Assembly: GCA_964020155.1 (NCBI GenBank)
Contig: OZ026566.1
Span: 4,744,151-4,808,150, forward strand
Source of the DNA: Chondrilla cf. caribensis
Taxonomy: Eukaryota; Porifera; Demospongiae; Chondrillida; Chondrillidae
Direction of reading: 5' to 3'
Length of the DNA stretch: 64,000 bases
The notes beneath the pieces are model-generated. The model did not search any database. It had not been told where the DNA came from and was given only the letters and a program-made list of their open reading frames with translations. The position numbers were made by a program, and so were the translations under genes. Shown in pieces: positions 17,137 to 29,386 of the stretch (the first letter of the stretch is position 1; every line of letters starts with the position of its first letter).

Positions 17137-18981
17137 GCACGCTATTGACACTGGATGTCATCATCAGTTCCAGTACACATGTTCAACATGTTCCATGAAT
17201 AGTCATACCTTTGGCTTCTTGATAACATGGACTCGACATCTTCCACTTTTCAGAGGATACAGAATTAGAAGCACATCGGCAAACTGTGTCCTGAAGATGG
17301 ACTTCCTGTAATCTCGATAGTGCTCACTCCACACTATGTGCACATGATCATTGCCAAGGTGGCGTATCTACACACGAACAATTTAGTAACATTATAAATC
17401 ATTGTGAACAAAGCCTGTCATTATCAATTAATCAGTCACTCTGAAACCATTGACAGAGGAATGGTTATTTTGAGTGATTCCCAACCACAAGAACGGCGTT
17501 GTCAACGAGATCACCTGACCTGAGGGTACAAGAATGTCTTGACAACGCTGTACAAGACATCTCCACAGGTATCAGGTTAAGAAGTACCAGTGTGTGAGTG
17601 TTTGAGGATGGGAGAGGAGCAGATATTGTTCAGGCTAAACCAGAACATAGGTGTAATACGAAACCAATAAGGTGTACAGTATTTTAACAATAATAATGAT
17701 ATTTATAGCAACTCCAGTTGATACCAGCTTGTGTGGCATGCATTGATAACATATTTTTGTTTTCAGTATGCCTGCTAACTGAATACAGTGACTTCACAGC
17801 TACAGCCATCAATCCTAGCGCACTCTGCACCCCTGCATGCATCAGGTCATAATGGATATTACCTTCTGTTCAAGAGTCCCGCCCATCCTAGTGCTGACGT
17901 GGAAGAAGGACTCCTCAGAGGATGTTGCATAGTAAGGAGCCGTCATGTTGTGTGTGAAGTCCTTCCTTAATCCTCCCATGTAGCCTTGATGGGTGGCCAG
18001 GTTCACCTAGTGAGGATGTATTATTGCACATTACATGAAATAGTTTTGCAATTCCCACACCTGATGATGCAATACACAGAGGTATGTTCCTACCTCCCAA
18101 CCAAGTCCGGATACAAATTCCTCAAACTGTTTACTTCCATTTGTATTGGACAGGATGGAGTTCTGGTCCTCCTGTCCTGGTGCAACGTAGAGGACAGCCA
18201 TCTTGTAAATCTGTCGGCTGTAGTCAAAGATATTCAGATGACACAGTTAGTCTACAATCCTGCCATATTCAGGGAATTGTTTGAGGGCAGAACATACACA
18301 TTACCCAATTAGTGTGTTGGCTGGAGTGTGGCCCTACTAAACAGAAACCAGATGTAATAAACAAACACCATCACCTCGGTCCCTCAATGATTTGCAAGAA
18401 TGCACACATAACATTGAATGGTTGCATTAGTATGGCTTTGACCCACCTTTGGGAGTTGGCATTGTCAAGGAACTTCAGCTGCCTAATAAGCTGCTGGTCT
18501 CTATTAAGATGGTCCAAGGTTGACCTTTGGAGACAAAAGCAGTAACCCAGGTATTGTTGCTGATGTATAACATCAAATGAAACAATAACAAACACCTTTT
18601 CTGCAGGTCCAGCCAGCCAAAATGGGATAGAAACTGGCGACAAGGAGTGAAGTGTGTTGGTTTGGTGGAGGTCACTCCCATTTGTTGAGGGTTGCTGGAT
18701 GGGCTACATTGAAAAAACACCTATGTTGAGACACAAAAACACATTCGTATTAGGGAAATCCCTCACCATGGCAACATTACTGCATCCCTCCAAAAGTCCC
18801 CTTCCAGCTGATCTTGCATCTCCAGTAGCTCAAGCATTGCAAGCTCATCATCTTCCCGTTCCATGGATGAACACGGAGCAGGCTCGTTGAGGCTGTGGCC
18901 GGGATGCAGCAAGCACTCTGGGCTGGTGTTGGTGACGAAGTATAACAACTGCAGGAGGTATACCATGTAAATACCTAACAC

Positions 18982-19046
<65 letters not shown>

Positions 19047-22000
19047 AAACCTGATCTAGTATATCTCCATCTTTTGTCCATGTGGACCATGTTGGTAGCA
19101 TGTGACTGTCATGTGATGATGTAATCACAACACCAGTATCCATCTCCTGAGCAGTGACCACCTCTGGGTGCTGAGGAACGCTGGAATCCTCTCCTATCAT
19201 CACCGCAGGACGCACTGGAGGAGGAATGGGACATTCAAGACAACAGTACAGACATATCCCGCTGATGAACCACACCCACAGCTAGCAGACACACCCATAA
19301 CTGGCTGATCATGCCCCATCAAAACCACTAGCTTATAGCCTGCCTATGGCTTCATAACCCTCTAATGGTAATAAATCTTCTATTGAGGCTTCCTTGAGGT
19401 TTGACCCAGCCAACCAGACACACTAACCGACCATTAGAAGAGATACAATACACAGTTAACACATCATTCACACTGTGTTTGTCCTTAACTCTTTCACTCC
19501 ATTCACACCAAAGCCCAACCCAGTACTGACCTGCCGAGTGGTCAATGCCAGCAGACAACAAAGGAGAAGCATCCCAACACATCTTGCCGGACACCTCGCG
19601 AATGATCAGACGAACAAAACTGTCTCCTTTGACTAATCCTTTGATGGCAGTCTGAATAAAGAAGGTTTCCATAAGAAAAAATTTAATTTCATCCAGATAA
19701 CATGTAATAATTAAAGGCGATACATTTTCATATCCTCCCACTCTGAATGAGAATTATTTAAGATATGTCCAATGTCACCACAGTCAATAGAGGTGTTCTA
19801 CGGACACTGGACATTGCACCATCACTTCATCACGTCTTGTGTGCATGTACATGTCTGTACTGTACATGTCACCTTGTACTGTACATGTCCCTACTGTACA
19901 TGTCACCCTGTACTGTACATACAGTATCTATTGGCTCACACAATGTGCACATACAAACACTACCCTAGAGTACCCACTGACCTCCTCGGAGGCTCCAGTG
20001 ACCTGCACTTGGTCATGACTTTGGTCATGAACATCCTGTGGATGCTCACTGACCTCCTGGGGGGACTCCTTGACCTCCTGGGGGGAGTCCCTGACCTCCT
20101 GGGGGGACTCCCTGACCTCCTGTTGATGCTCACTGACCTCCTGGGGGGATCCACTGACCTCCTGGGGGCCGTCCTTCACCTCCACCATCTCACTGATAGT
20201 CAGCATCGAGGAATCACCAATCATGAAAAACTACAAAACATAAGAACACAATACAGTAGAACCTCGTTAAGACAAACACTCTTTAGACAAATTTCTACTT
20301 AGTACACACTAATTTCCAAGCATCATTTGGTTTGCTGTAGTAGTGTAGATGTAGTAAGCCAATTCCTGATAAGAAGAACATCTGATAACAAGAACTAATT
20401 TTGTGGGTCCCTTGAAGTTTGTCTTAAAGAGTTTCCACTGTATTATACATATAATATACGTACATATGCATATTATAATTATTTTTGTACTTATTACCAT
20501 GACAACCAGACTGACATGGACTCAAATCACCTGCATATTAGGAGATGACAGTATAAAGTCATTTATATCACCATGGCAACACGATGCCTGCTCGCTGTGC
20601 CCCTCTCCAACGGAAGAGGTGAGCTGAGCAGGTCCACTCAACAGAGGGTAGTGGTCAAGGAACGTGAGAAGATGTGAAAGGACCTATAAGGGAGGAGGAC
20701 TAGAGTAAAGCCTTTGCTAAGTGTCTTGTATCATCAGATCAAACGAGTTGTGGAGCACAGTTCATGTGATAGTGAAGATCTCTTCAAAGAAGATAAACTG
20801 CTGAAAAGTCTGGAGAACCACTGGACGGCTTCCCTAAGCTTTGTCTCAATTAGCAGGTTGGAAGCCGCTGTTCCCTATCTGTGCTAGCAAGACCAGTATC
20901 AGAAATTAAGCAGCAAGGGAATGCTCAACAAGACACAGTACCGATATATGGATGCCAGAGAAATGCAAATATTAATCAAGCCTTAATTCCTGGCCCCACC
21001 CAGTCAGTTGATTCACAGCTATGGATTCCATCACAAAACTACAAGACAGGCATTGATGGCACTGCCTCAATTGAATGCCACATGCAACCCATGTGACACA
21101 CCCCAAGGACACACCTTCTACGATCTATCACTCACCGCTCTGGCAGACGCTGAGGATGGGTCTTCAGTATCCACGGTATCAAAAGGGACACCTTCAAAAA
21201 CAGACGAGGACACACTGTCAACAATTGTTAACACTAATTGACTGGCATTGGACTGTACAATATACTGTACGATGTACTGTACAATGTACTGCACTATGTA
21301 CTGTACAATGTACTGCAGTATGTACTGTACAATGTACTGCACTATGTACTGCACTATGTACTGTACAATGTACTGTACAATGTACTGCACTATGTACTGT
21401 ACAATGTACTGTACAATGTACTGCACTATGTACTGCACTATGTACTGTACAATGTACTGCACTATGTACTGTACAATGTACTGTACAATGTACTGTACAA
21501 TGTACTGTACAATGTACTGCACTATGTACTGCACTATATACTGTACAATGTACTGCACTATGTACTGTACAATGTACTGTACATTGTACCGCACTATGTA
21601 CTGTACAATGTACTGTACAATGTATTGTACAATGTACTGCACTATGTAGTGTACAATGTACTGCACTATGTACTGTACAATGTACTGCACTATGTACTGT
21701 ACGATGTACTGTACAATGCACTGTACGATGTACTGTGCAATGTACTGTACAATGTACTGTACAATGTACTGTACAATGTACTGCACTATGTACTGTACAA
21801 TGTACTGTGTTATGCATGCATCTTGTAAACACATCATGTGCAAACCAGGGAACAACATACGACTGGATCCCCCACTCCCCGATGTAGCACGGTGTCTTTG
21901 AGAGTAGTGAACTGGCCCTAGCTCAACCTGGTTGTCCTCTCCAAACGTTAGCTCGCCCACAGGAAGATGAAGTGAGCTACCAAAAGCCAGTGATGACAAA

Positions 22001-22731
22001 ATCATTAGGGATTGTTCCAGCAAGTGTGCCTGAAGAAGCCATGGTAATGGAGTGGCTATTAGCCAGTCACGCAGGCACATTAATAGACCCCCTAAGACCT
22101 GCATAAAGGAAGATGACTACGACTGTCTTCAATCAGTATCTTAAAAGGAAACTAGATGCCACATTTAATTGAATTAAGAAGCCATCAACTCACACTAGAT
22201 GCTGGGAGAGATTCCCTCTCCTTGGCAAACTGTGCAATGCCAGCACACAGACCCTGAAGGGGAACAACACACACTGCTAGCACACAGACCCTGAAGGGGA
22301 ACAACACACACTGCTAGTACACAGACCCTGAAGGGGAACAACACACACTGCTAGTACACAGACCCTGAAGGGGAACAACACACACTGCTAGTACACACGC
22401 TAGCACTGTTGGATCTATCAAGTTGTTTCCATGGTCATGGCCCTCACATTGAAGACAGTCTCCACGGCTTTAGCTGGTAGCACTGGCTGGAGGTCAACCC
22501 ACAAGGACAATACATCTATGGCTGCCATGGCAACAGACTCATTAGAGAACTTGGCGGATGCAACAACAATGTTGACAAGCTGAAGGAGGTCTTGGCAAGC
22601 AGGACCAGTCTTGAGGGAGGTGAACACCACTATTCCGATCTGCTGTATTGCCAGTCGCCTACCACAGGAGGGGGGGGGGGGGGGGGGTGGTTGAGGAAGC
22701 AAACTAAGATGACACTTTGTGTGTGTGAGTG

Positions 22732-22771
<40 letters not shown>

Positions 22772-23704
22772 CGTGCATGTGTGTGTGTGTGTGTACCTTG
22801 AATCCACATTGGGATCAATACAAGCTGCTTTTTTCAAACTTGACACAATTTCATCCTAAGATGAGAGCAAGGTTACATGGAAGCACTATGAGATTATGTA
22901 ATGACAGGATCTTACCCTCAATATACTATTCTCCTCCACCAATGGTAGAATGGCATTCATCAACACGAGAGCCTCACATCTCGGACCTCTGACAGCGTCA
23001 TCCTTGAGCACTCCATGGCAACCAGTCACTAAGTCTCCCAACAGCACGGTTGAACCAGGGAACTCATAGGAGAATAGCTGAGAGGAGAACTTGACTATTG
23101 TTGAAGCTATTTCCTGTGGAAGGGAGCGGACACAGATAAGGCAGTGTACACAGTGGCCATGTGGCTGCAGGGCACAATGTACTGGACGGTGTAGGGGTCA
23201 GGAGACAACCCCCTGTGGTGCCACGCCCCCAGGATGCCAGGCCCTCCCAGTCCTAAAACAGTTCGGCAATAACAAATCACAGACATTGTACATGTGGCTC
23301 TCTAGCAACCAACAATAGCAATTGCTATGGCAACCATAAAACTGTAATGAAATGGATTCATGATGCAACCCCTCGGGCTGGTATCAGAGATCCTCAGGGG
23401 AGTGACCTCCACTCTGCACCCTAAAATAAGGGTGGAGAGGAAATGGCTACATAGTTTAGAACAAGGAGCAGCATGACTTGCATACCACCCGTGTATTATG
23501 GCAAACTTGATAAATGGATTCAAATTTGTGAGACAATACACTGACTCAATAAACCAATTTATAGTAAATTCCTATCTACAGACTAACAGTTTATTAATTA
23601 ATGGGCAGAAAGAATTACCATAGCTAACTGTACAACAGCCGACAGTCTCCAGATAAGAATGGTCTAAAAACTTGGCATGCACCTACGTACGTACACATGC
23701 ACAT

Positions 23705-23752
<48 letters not shown>

Positions 23753-23755
23753 ACG

Positions 23756-23793
<38 letters not shown>

Positions 23794-26700
23794 AACAATA
23801 GCATGTTTATACTCACTCTTCTTCCATTGGCTATAGCTCGCTTCACTTGAGCGTAGAATGAATTTAGGTAGCACTGGTTGGGATGGACCAGCCACCTGCG
23901 AACCATCGTGCGACAGAGGATCTCATGAGCTAGTTGACAACACGCAATCGAGGACATGTCAAAGTGACTGCCAACTGACAGGGTCCATGGTACAAAGATG
24001 AGAAGAGGGGGCAGCCATTTTGGAAGTGGTGGGGTTGGCTGGTTGTCCAGAGATATGCCACTATTTTGCTCAATCTATTCCATCAAATATACAGGGCAGC
24101 ACTTATCATTGGCGGGAATGAACAAAATAAGTAATAAAATTAATAATTGGATGAGGCTAACCTTCTCAAGCGAAATCCAGACCCGTTCCAACTCCTTGAG
24201 GACGTCCTTGAGGTGGGTCAGCAAAGGGGTCTGACCAATGTCCCCTAAGATCCCTACCATCCGCAGCCAGACCACAGTGGCCACCACTGGGGTCCAGCCA
24301 GTAGCAACATTTTGTGTTTCATCTTCATCCCGGTCATTCGAGACAGGTTGATGATCATCACCATCACTAACATCATCATCACCATCACTGTCACTTCCAC
24401 CATCATCATGGCTGTCATCTTCCTCATCAACAGGTAAAGTAATAGATGGTTCAAGGGGACTCCTGTTACCATGGATACTATTTTCTTCTAAGAATGAGTA
24501 AATTTTAGTCAAAATGAGAACAAGAACATACACAACACAAACAACACAAGCAACACAAACAACACAAACAACACAAACAACACAAACAACACAAAACATA
24601 CGAGCACACAAACAACCATCAAAGGTTAAGGTTTGAATAAGGTACGTATTATTGTGTGATTGAAGTTTGAAGCCAGAAGAGGCATATCCACTGATCAAAG
24701 TGGGAGTGGTGTGGGTGTGGTAGTAAAGTTCACTTACTGTCAGCGATAGAAGGACTTGTAGAGCTGCCGGGGATGACTGATTTCAAGGGCGTGATGAAAG
24801 GGTCGGTCTGGTTCCAATGGCTCCTAGACAGAATGTCTTCACTCGTCGACTTACGCAATTGATGTGTGATTGCACCAGACTTCAAAGAACCTTCTCTACT
24901 GTTGACTGAGGCCTTGGTCTTGGGCTGTGGTGAGTCCTCTCCAACTTGGACCACCTGTTGAGGCAGAGGAGTAGTTGATTTGGTCCTCGTGGACATGATG
25001 GATGCTGAATCCAGAGGAATACTTGAGCTAGGTGATGGGATGTCAAAAGATTGATCAAGAATATTCTCGGAAATTGACACATTCTTCCCAATGGGAGCAT
25101 GGCTACGTTCTGGGTGTGGACGGTCCCAATAGCGATGACTGCTCTCCAGGGATTCCCCATGGCTGTATCTCCCTCTTCGAAACGATAACCTTCGACCTAC
25201 AGTCCTGGAGGAGGGGCTAGTGGGAGGGGCTGGGATCGGAGCTGTGGCCGATAACAACAAAGGGGCTGTTTCCTGCTTCTTTGCTTTGAATGTTGTCACT
25301 TCCTGCTTCCTCCCTTCATGTGGTGCAACTTCCTGTTTCCTACCTTGGTTTGTCTGAGCGCCTTGTGGAGAGGGCTCCCCTATAGTCAATGCCCCGCCCT
25401 GCTGCCTGCCCTGCCTACCTTGCCGCCTCTGCTCCAGCTGAACAAGGGGAAGATTCTTAAGATCCAGCCCATACAGGACCTGGCCAAGCACCTGGGTTAT
25501 GAGCTCAACATGCTCCTAAATATCAAGAGCAATAATCATTAATCCTAAGAGAAATGGATTCCAAATGTACTGGTGTTACCTGCCAAGAGACAATGACCAC
25601 CTTCCACTCCTTCCTCTTAACAAGGACATCCTGGAGCCTATCCCACAGAGTGGATGGGAGAGACACAGCCATCGATGCTCGCACATAAGAGACCAGCAGT
25701 GTCTGTACCATCAAACACCACACAACATACATTGATAGTATTGTACAGGAGGGACAATGAGACTGAGATTTCAAATACCTTCATCAGCAGTTCTGCCAGC
25801 TGATAGGATAGAGTAGGGGTTCCTCCCAGGGGGGGCACCTCCTCCATCACATTCACAGTGATGTCCAGCAGAGTATCAAGTAGGTGGAGCCAGCTCTCCT
25901 CATCCAGCAGCCATTTCTTTGCCATCACTTGGTACAGCTCAATCACTTTCTTACAGAGATCAACGTGAACAGCAAGGGAGCTCCTCTCCATTTTACCCTG
26001 CTCTTTGATGCTGAACACATATCTTGTGTGTTCAATGAACATTCTGAGGGTGACCTGGAGACCTACCCTCAGCTCTTCTCTGGCACTGGGTTCACTCCCC
26101 TCCAGGACCTCCCAGGACAAGCTCCAGCTATCACTGGTCTCCTTATCGGACTGGGTCGGGTCCAACATGAAGATGGGCTTGTCTTCCTTCTACAAACGGG
26201 ATAGGTCTGTCTCACACGAGATGGCATGAAGCACATGACACAGGTCTCACCTCCAGCCAAGAGTGGTACAGGTCAACAATTTGATGAGGGACTTTGAGCC
26301 GCAATGGGAGATTGAACCCCTGTGCACACAAACCACCAAACACATACACATACACAAAATCACGTCATGTTCGTCCAAATGACTGTCACACAATACAGCT
26401 TATGCCATGTGCTAGTGTTCTCCAATCCTTGTCCACTAACACACATAACGATGGTAATGGAAGACAGAACATTGGAACATCATGTTCCTCCTTTCTCTTA
26501 CCACCTTGCATAACACCAAGCTGGTCATCGTGAGGAGGGTGTGGGGAAAATGGAAAAGGCGTGGCTGCTGCTGACACACACCAAAAGGTTTGTTACATTA
26601 TAGAAAATTTACATTGACGTAACAAAGCAGATAGCAATCACCAACTGACCACAGCAGATAGCAATCACCATCTGACTACAGCAGATAGCAATCACCAACT

Positions 26701-29279
26701 GACTACAGCAGATAGCAATCACCAACTGACTACAGCAGATAGCAATCACCATCTGACTACAGCAGATAGCAATCACCAACTGACTACAGCAGATAGCAAT
26801 CACCAATTGACTACAGCAGATAGCAATCACCATCTGACTACAGCAGATAGCAATCACCAACTGACTACAGCAGATAGCAATCACCAACTGACCACAGCAG
26901 ATAGCAATCACCATCTGACTACAGCAGATAGCAATCACCAATTGACTACAGCAGATAGCAATCACCAATTGACTACAGCAGATAGCAATCACCAACTGAC
27001 CACAGCAGATAGCAATCACCATCTGACTACAGCAGATAGCAATCACCAATTGACTACAGCAGATAGCAATCACCAATTGACTACAGCAGATAGCAATCAC
27101 CAACTGACTACAGCAGATAGCAATCACCAACTGACCACAGCAGATAGCAATCACCATCTGACTACAGCAGATAGCAATCACCAACTGACCACAGCAGATA
27201 GCAATCACCATCTGACTACAGCAGATAGCAATCACCATCTGACTACAGCAGATAGCAATCACCATCTGACTACAGCAGATAGCAATCACCAATTGACTAC
27301 AGCAGATAGCAATCACCAATTGACTACAGCAGATAGCAATCACCATCTGACTACAGCAGATAGCAATCACCATCTGACTACAGCAGATAGCAATCACCAA
27401 CTGACTACAGCAGATAGCAATCACCAACTGACCACAGCAGATAGCAATCACCGACTACAGCAGATAGCAATCACCAACTGACTACAGCAGTTCTAACACA
27501 CAGGCTTGTCTATGGACAGGTCGGTGCTCACTGTACAGCACTTGTGTATGAGAACTACTTGCTGTGACTCATGTACGTACATTGTCACATTTACTGACCT
27601 GTCTCAACATCTCCAACAGCAGGGTGATGTTGCCTCTGGTACTGAATAGGATCTTATTCAGCAACTCCACTCCACTCAGCTGGGAAGGGAAGCTACCACT
27701 CAGAAGCATGTCTTGTGTGAGTTCATCTGGTAAATTGACCAAGAGCTGGTCCGACCTCTTGTACATCAACCAGTTCAGCACCTTCTGCAATACTAGCTGC
27801 TTCACTTGGGTGTAGATGGGATCGGATGTGTCATAAGCCATTCGCACAATTGCAGACATGCGGTCTCCTTTTGAGGGCAATTTTGGTGTGGAACTTGATG
27901 AGGAAGGTGAAGACAAAGGTGAAATGGAACTCGGATTAGCAGACCCAGGAGCAGTAGCATACAACTGGTGACGCCCTCTGAACTCCTTGTAGAGCGGAGC
28001 GAGGTATCTCAGCTTCAGTTGATGAAAAAGATAAGCAAACCCCCTGAGGTGGAGGGTTGGGTCTGCCCATTGTATCCTCCCGACTTGGGAGGTTATTAGG
28101 TGCATCAGACAGTCCATGAGGTATCGAGTTCGAGGGACCTTCACATTGGCTGGGTTGGTCTCCATGTAAAGTGGCTTCACCTTAGCGATACTGATGACAT
28201 CACCTGTATTGTGGGGCACATTCGGATAATACAACTACTCGGATATATGTACATAAGTGCAATTATTGTGCGGAAAAAATAACACAACCCATAAATGAAA
28301 AGATAAACATGCCCAACCTATTCCTGGAGTGCTATCCCACCAGGTGGTGTTCTCGTTGGGCGAGTAAGAACCATATCGCTGGACGACCGAAGAGGAATGT
28401 TCTGATTTGGAGTCGTCTACAGGCTCTCCTTCAACTGGGACCAATGGAGGGGGGAATCCCGGGACAGCAGTGGAGAACAGTTCCAGACAGGCATCATCGC
28501 CATTGTCCTGGGTTGCCAGCATGAACAATACTAGAAGCTTGATACCATAGCAACGGAGGGTGAGGTCATTTTCTGGATGCAAGACCTTATGTATCATAGA
28601 ACCTGTAAACATTGACAACATACAACACAGAATTGAGGACTTGATACGAGGTTAGCAGGACGGCTGCATACACACCGATTGGGTACGGATGGACAGGTTG
28701 ACAGGTTTACTTACATACACCATTGTATTGCCACTTGTTGTACAATTTCTCAGGTAGTAAGATGATGAGTGTCTGCAGATTAACAGAGTTTCACAAAGCA
28801 CACATGAGCACATGTGTAGACCACACCCAACATCATTGGACACACCTCCAGGGATGGCAATATTGTTTTTGACAATTCAGAAAAATAAGAGTCATGTGAT
28901 TTTTTGGATCCTACAAGGAAGACTCGACAGTAAATAATACAAGGCACTGAAAATTTTGATAAATTACGTGTCACCTCTACTTTGTAAACACGTCTCGATT
29001 GTTGTAAAAGAGGAATATATTATAAAGAAGATATGTTCATGGTGTTTTTCGAAAAATGGCTTTTTCTCCGGCTGAGACAGTTTCTCTAACAAGAAAACAT
29101 TTAGCGTATTATGAATACAAGTCATTTCGACGTCCTGTGATCAAGTTACTCGTCCTGTAGGAGGATCACTCACCTAACACTTGTTTGAAACTCTTCAGGC
29201 GCTTCAGTGAATCTCTCGATGCATCTAAAAACTTCCTAAGTGGTTGATCTATCCCACTAGATTGCTTAAATCCCCACAT
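16441..29279 (-). CDS. RALGAPA1: Ral GTPase-activating protein, catalytic alpha subunit
   Basis: This is the tuberin-like alpha subunit of the RalGAP complex, which switches off RalA/RalB. The gene covers nearly 13 kb with some 30 exons. Exon 1 (29174-29279) starts [12 protein letters not shown] and joins in phase to [16 protein letters not shown]-terminal alpha-solenoid pieces include [47 protein letters not shown] and [16 protein letters not shown]. The middle has [13 protein letters not shown], a polar basic Ser-rich stretch (24730-25400) and [15 protein letters not shown]. The catalytic RapGAP domain is at the C-terminus: [39 protein letters not shown] with the asparagine-thumb Asn codon at 17350-17352, and [34 protein letters not shown]. 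Vertebrates have two paralogues (A1, A2); here the gene stands for both. Introns are loaded with tandem repeats, and one exon carries a coding repeat. Confidence 0.95.
17072..17134. repeat. Interrupted (AC)n microsatellite, RalGAP intron
   Basis: Two AC runs are separated by GTGCGC. It lies between the exon encoding [10 protein letters not shown] and the exon encoding [11 protein letters not shown]. Confidence 0.95.
18976..19048. repeat. (AC)n microsatellite, RalGAP intron
   Basis: More than 30 nearly perfect AC units, ending with ACAAACACAAACC. It is a GT repeat on the sense strand of the gene. Confidence 0.95.
20038..20172 (-). repeat. Coding 21-bp minisatellite in RalGAP alpha exon
   Basis: On the minus strand the exon reads [18 protein letters not shown], which aligns to the conserved FFVLNNTTLVS region of the family. 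It then enters repeats of seven residues: [35 protein letters not shown]. The plus strand shows the unit as GACCTCCTGGGGGGACTCC with variants. Six to seven copies are present in frame, so the repeat is translated if the exon is as drawn. Confidence 0.75.
21240..21815. repeat. 12-bp self-complementary minisatellite, RalGAP intron
   Basis: About 48 copies of a 12-bp unit run in tandem. They alternate mainly between TGTACTGTACAA and TGTACTGCACTA. The unit contains TGTACA and GTACTGTAC-like inverted symmetry, so either strand can pair with itself. All six frames stay open because the unit is a multiple of three, which explains the long spurious reading frames. It is bounded by RalGAP exons on both sides ([14 protein letters not shown] to the left, [17 protein letters not shown] to the right). 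Confidence 0.95.
22235..22400. repeat. 37-bp tandem repeat, RalGAP intron
   Basis: About four and a half copies of a unit built of TGCTAGTACACAGACC and CTGAAGGGGAACAACACACAC. Copies are almost identical, which suggests recent expansion. Confidence 0.9.
22670..22687. repeat. G18 homopolymer (poly-C on the sense strand) next to a splice acceptor
   Basis: Eighteen consecutive G on the plus strand. On the RalGAP sense strand this is a poly-C tract followed by TCCTGTGGTAG and then the exon [11 protein letters not shown]. It therefore serves as the polypyrimidine tract of that acceptor. A CA/GT repeat follows at 22720-22796. Confidence 0.85.
22720..22796. repeat. (GT)n microsatellite, RalGAP intron
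   Basis: GT repeat with several GTGC interruptions, adjacent to the G18 run. It is a CA repeat on the sense strand. Confidence 0.95.
23708..23790. repeat. (AC)n microsatellite, RalGAP intron
   Basis: Two AC runs are separated by ATACACACGCACGC. It lies close to the exon that encodes [20 protein letters not shown]. Confidence 0.95.
24527..24598. repeat. ACAAACAACAC short tandem repeat, RalGAP intron
   Basis: About seven near-identical copies of a 10-bp AACACAAACA-type unit, A and C only on the plus strand. Confidence 0.9.
26630..27485. repeat. 27-bp minisatellite with a CANNTG core, RalGAP intron
   Basis: About 31 copies of a 27-bp unit built of ACAGCAGATAGCAATCAC followed by CAACTGACT. Nearly all variation between copies falls in the hexamer CANNTG, which appears as CAACTG, CAATTG or CATCTG, plus a C/T change just after it. 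The unit length keeps several frames open (nine-residue periods), which creates long spurious frames. It lies in the intron between the exon with [16 protein letters not shown] and the exon with [11 protein letters not shown]. Confidence 0.95.
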
Positions 29280-29303
29280 AACCGCACATACAACTTCGCA
29301 TAT

Positions 29304-29330
29304 TCATTCAATGATAAATACAGCCGCCAT
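29304..29330 (-). CDS. Upstream ORF of RalGAP alpha
   Basis: A nine-codon frame including stop (MAAVFIIE) lies 24 nt upstream of the RalGAP start codon. Its ATG sits in AGAAAAATGGCGGC, matching the YY1/TISU element better than the main start (GTTATGTGG). If the transcript starts further upstream, scanning ribosomes would meet this ATG first. If transcription begins at the element, it may be only a promoter motif. Confidence 0.4.
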   Translation of the reverse strand: MAAVFIIE

Positions 29331-29386
29331 TTTTCTACTAATACGTCACTAGATAGGGACTGCCCCCAATAATGTACACGCGAGTT

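Noticed and set aside
19765..20302. Plus-strand frame rich in DLLGG repeats
   Set aside because: Antisense shadow of the RalGAP coding repeat SPQEV.
21075..22104. Long frames of 133-328 residues on both strands with Tyr-Ile-Val-Gln or Cys-Thr-Met-Tyr periods
   Set aside because: They come from the 12-bp repeat, which is a multiple of three and lacks stops in all frames. It lies in a RalGAP intron.
22235..22400. Possible CRISPR array (37-bp units)
   Set aside because: Copies are directly contiguous with no variable spacers, in an intron of a eukaryotic gene.
26609..27481. Frames with AICCSQLVI and DSNHQLTTA repeats
   Set aside because: Artefact of the 27-bp intronic minisatellite; no signal, no start context, flanked by RalGAP exons on the minus strand.
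26630..27485. Possible CRISPR or centromere-like satellite
   Set aside because: No spacers, and too short and gene-internal for a centromere.
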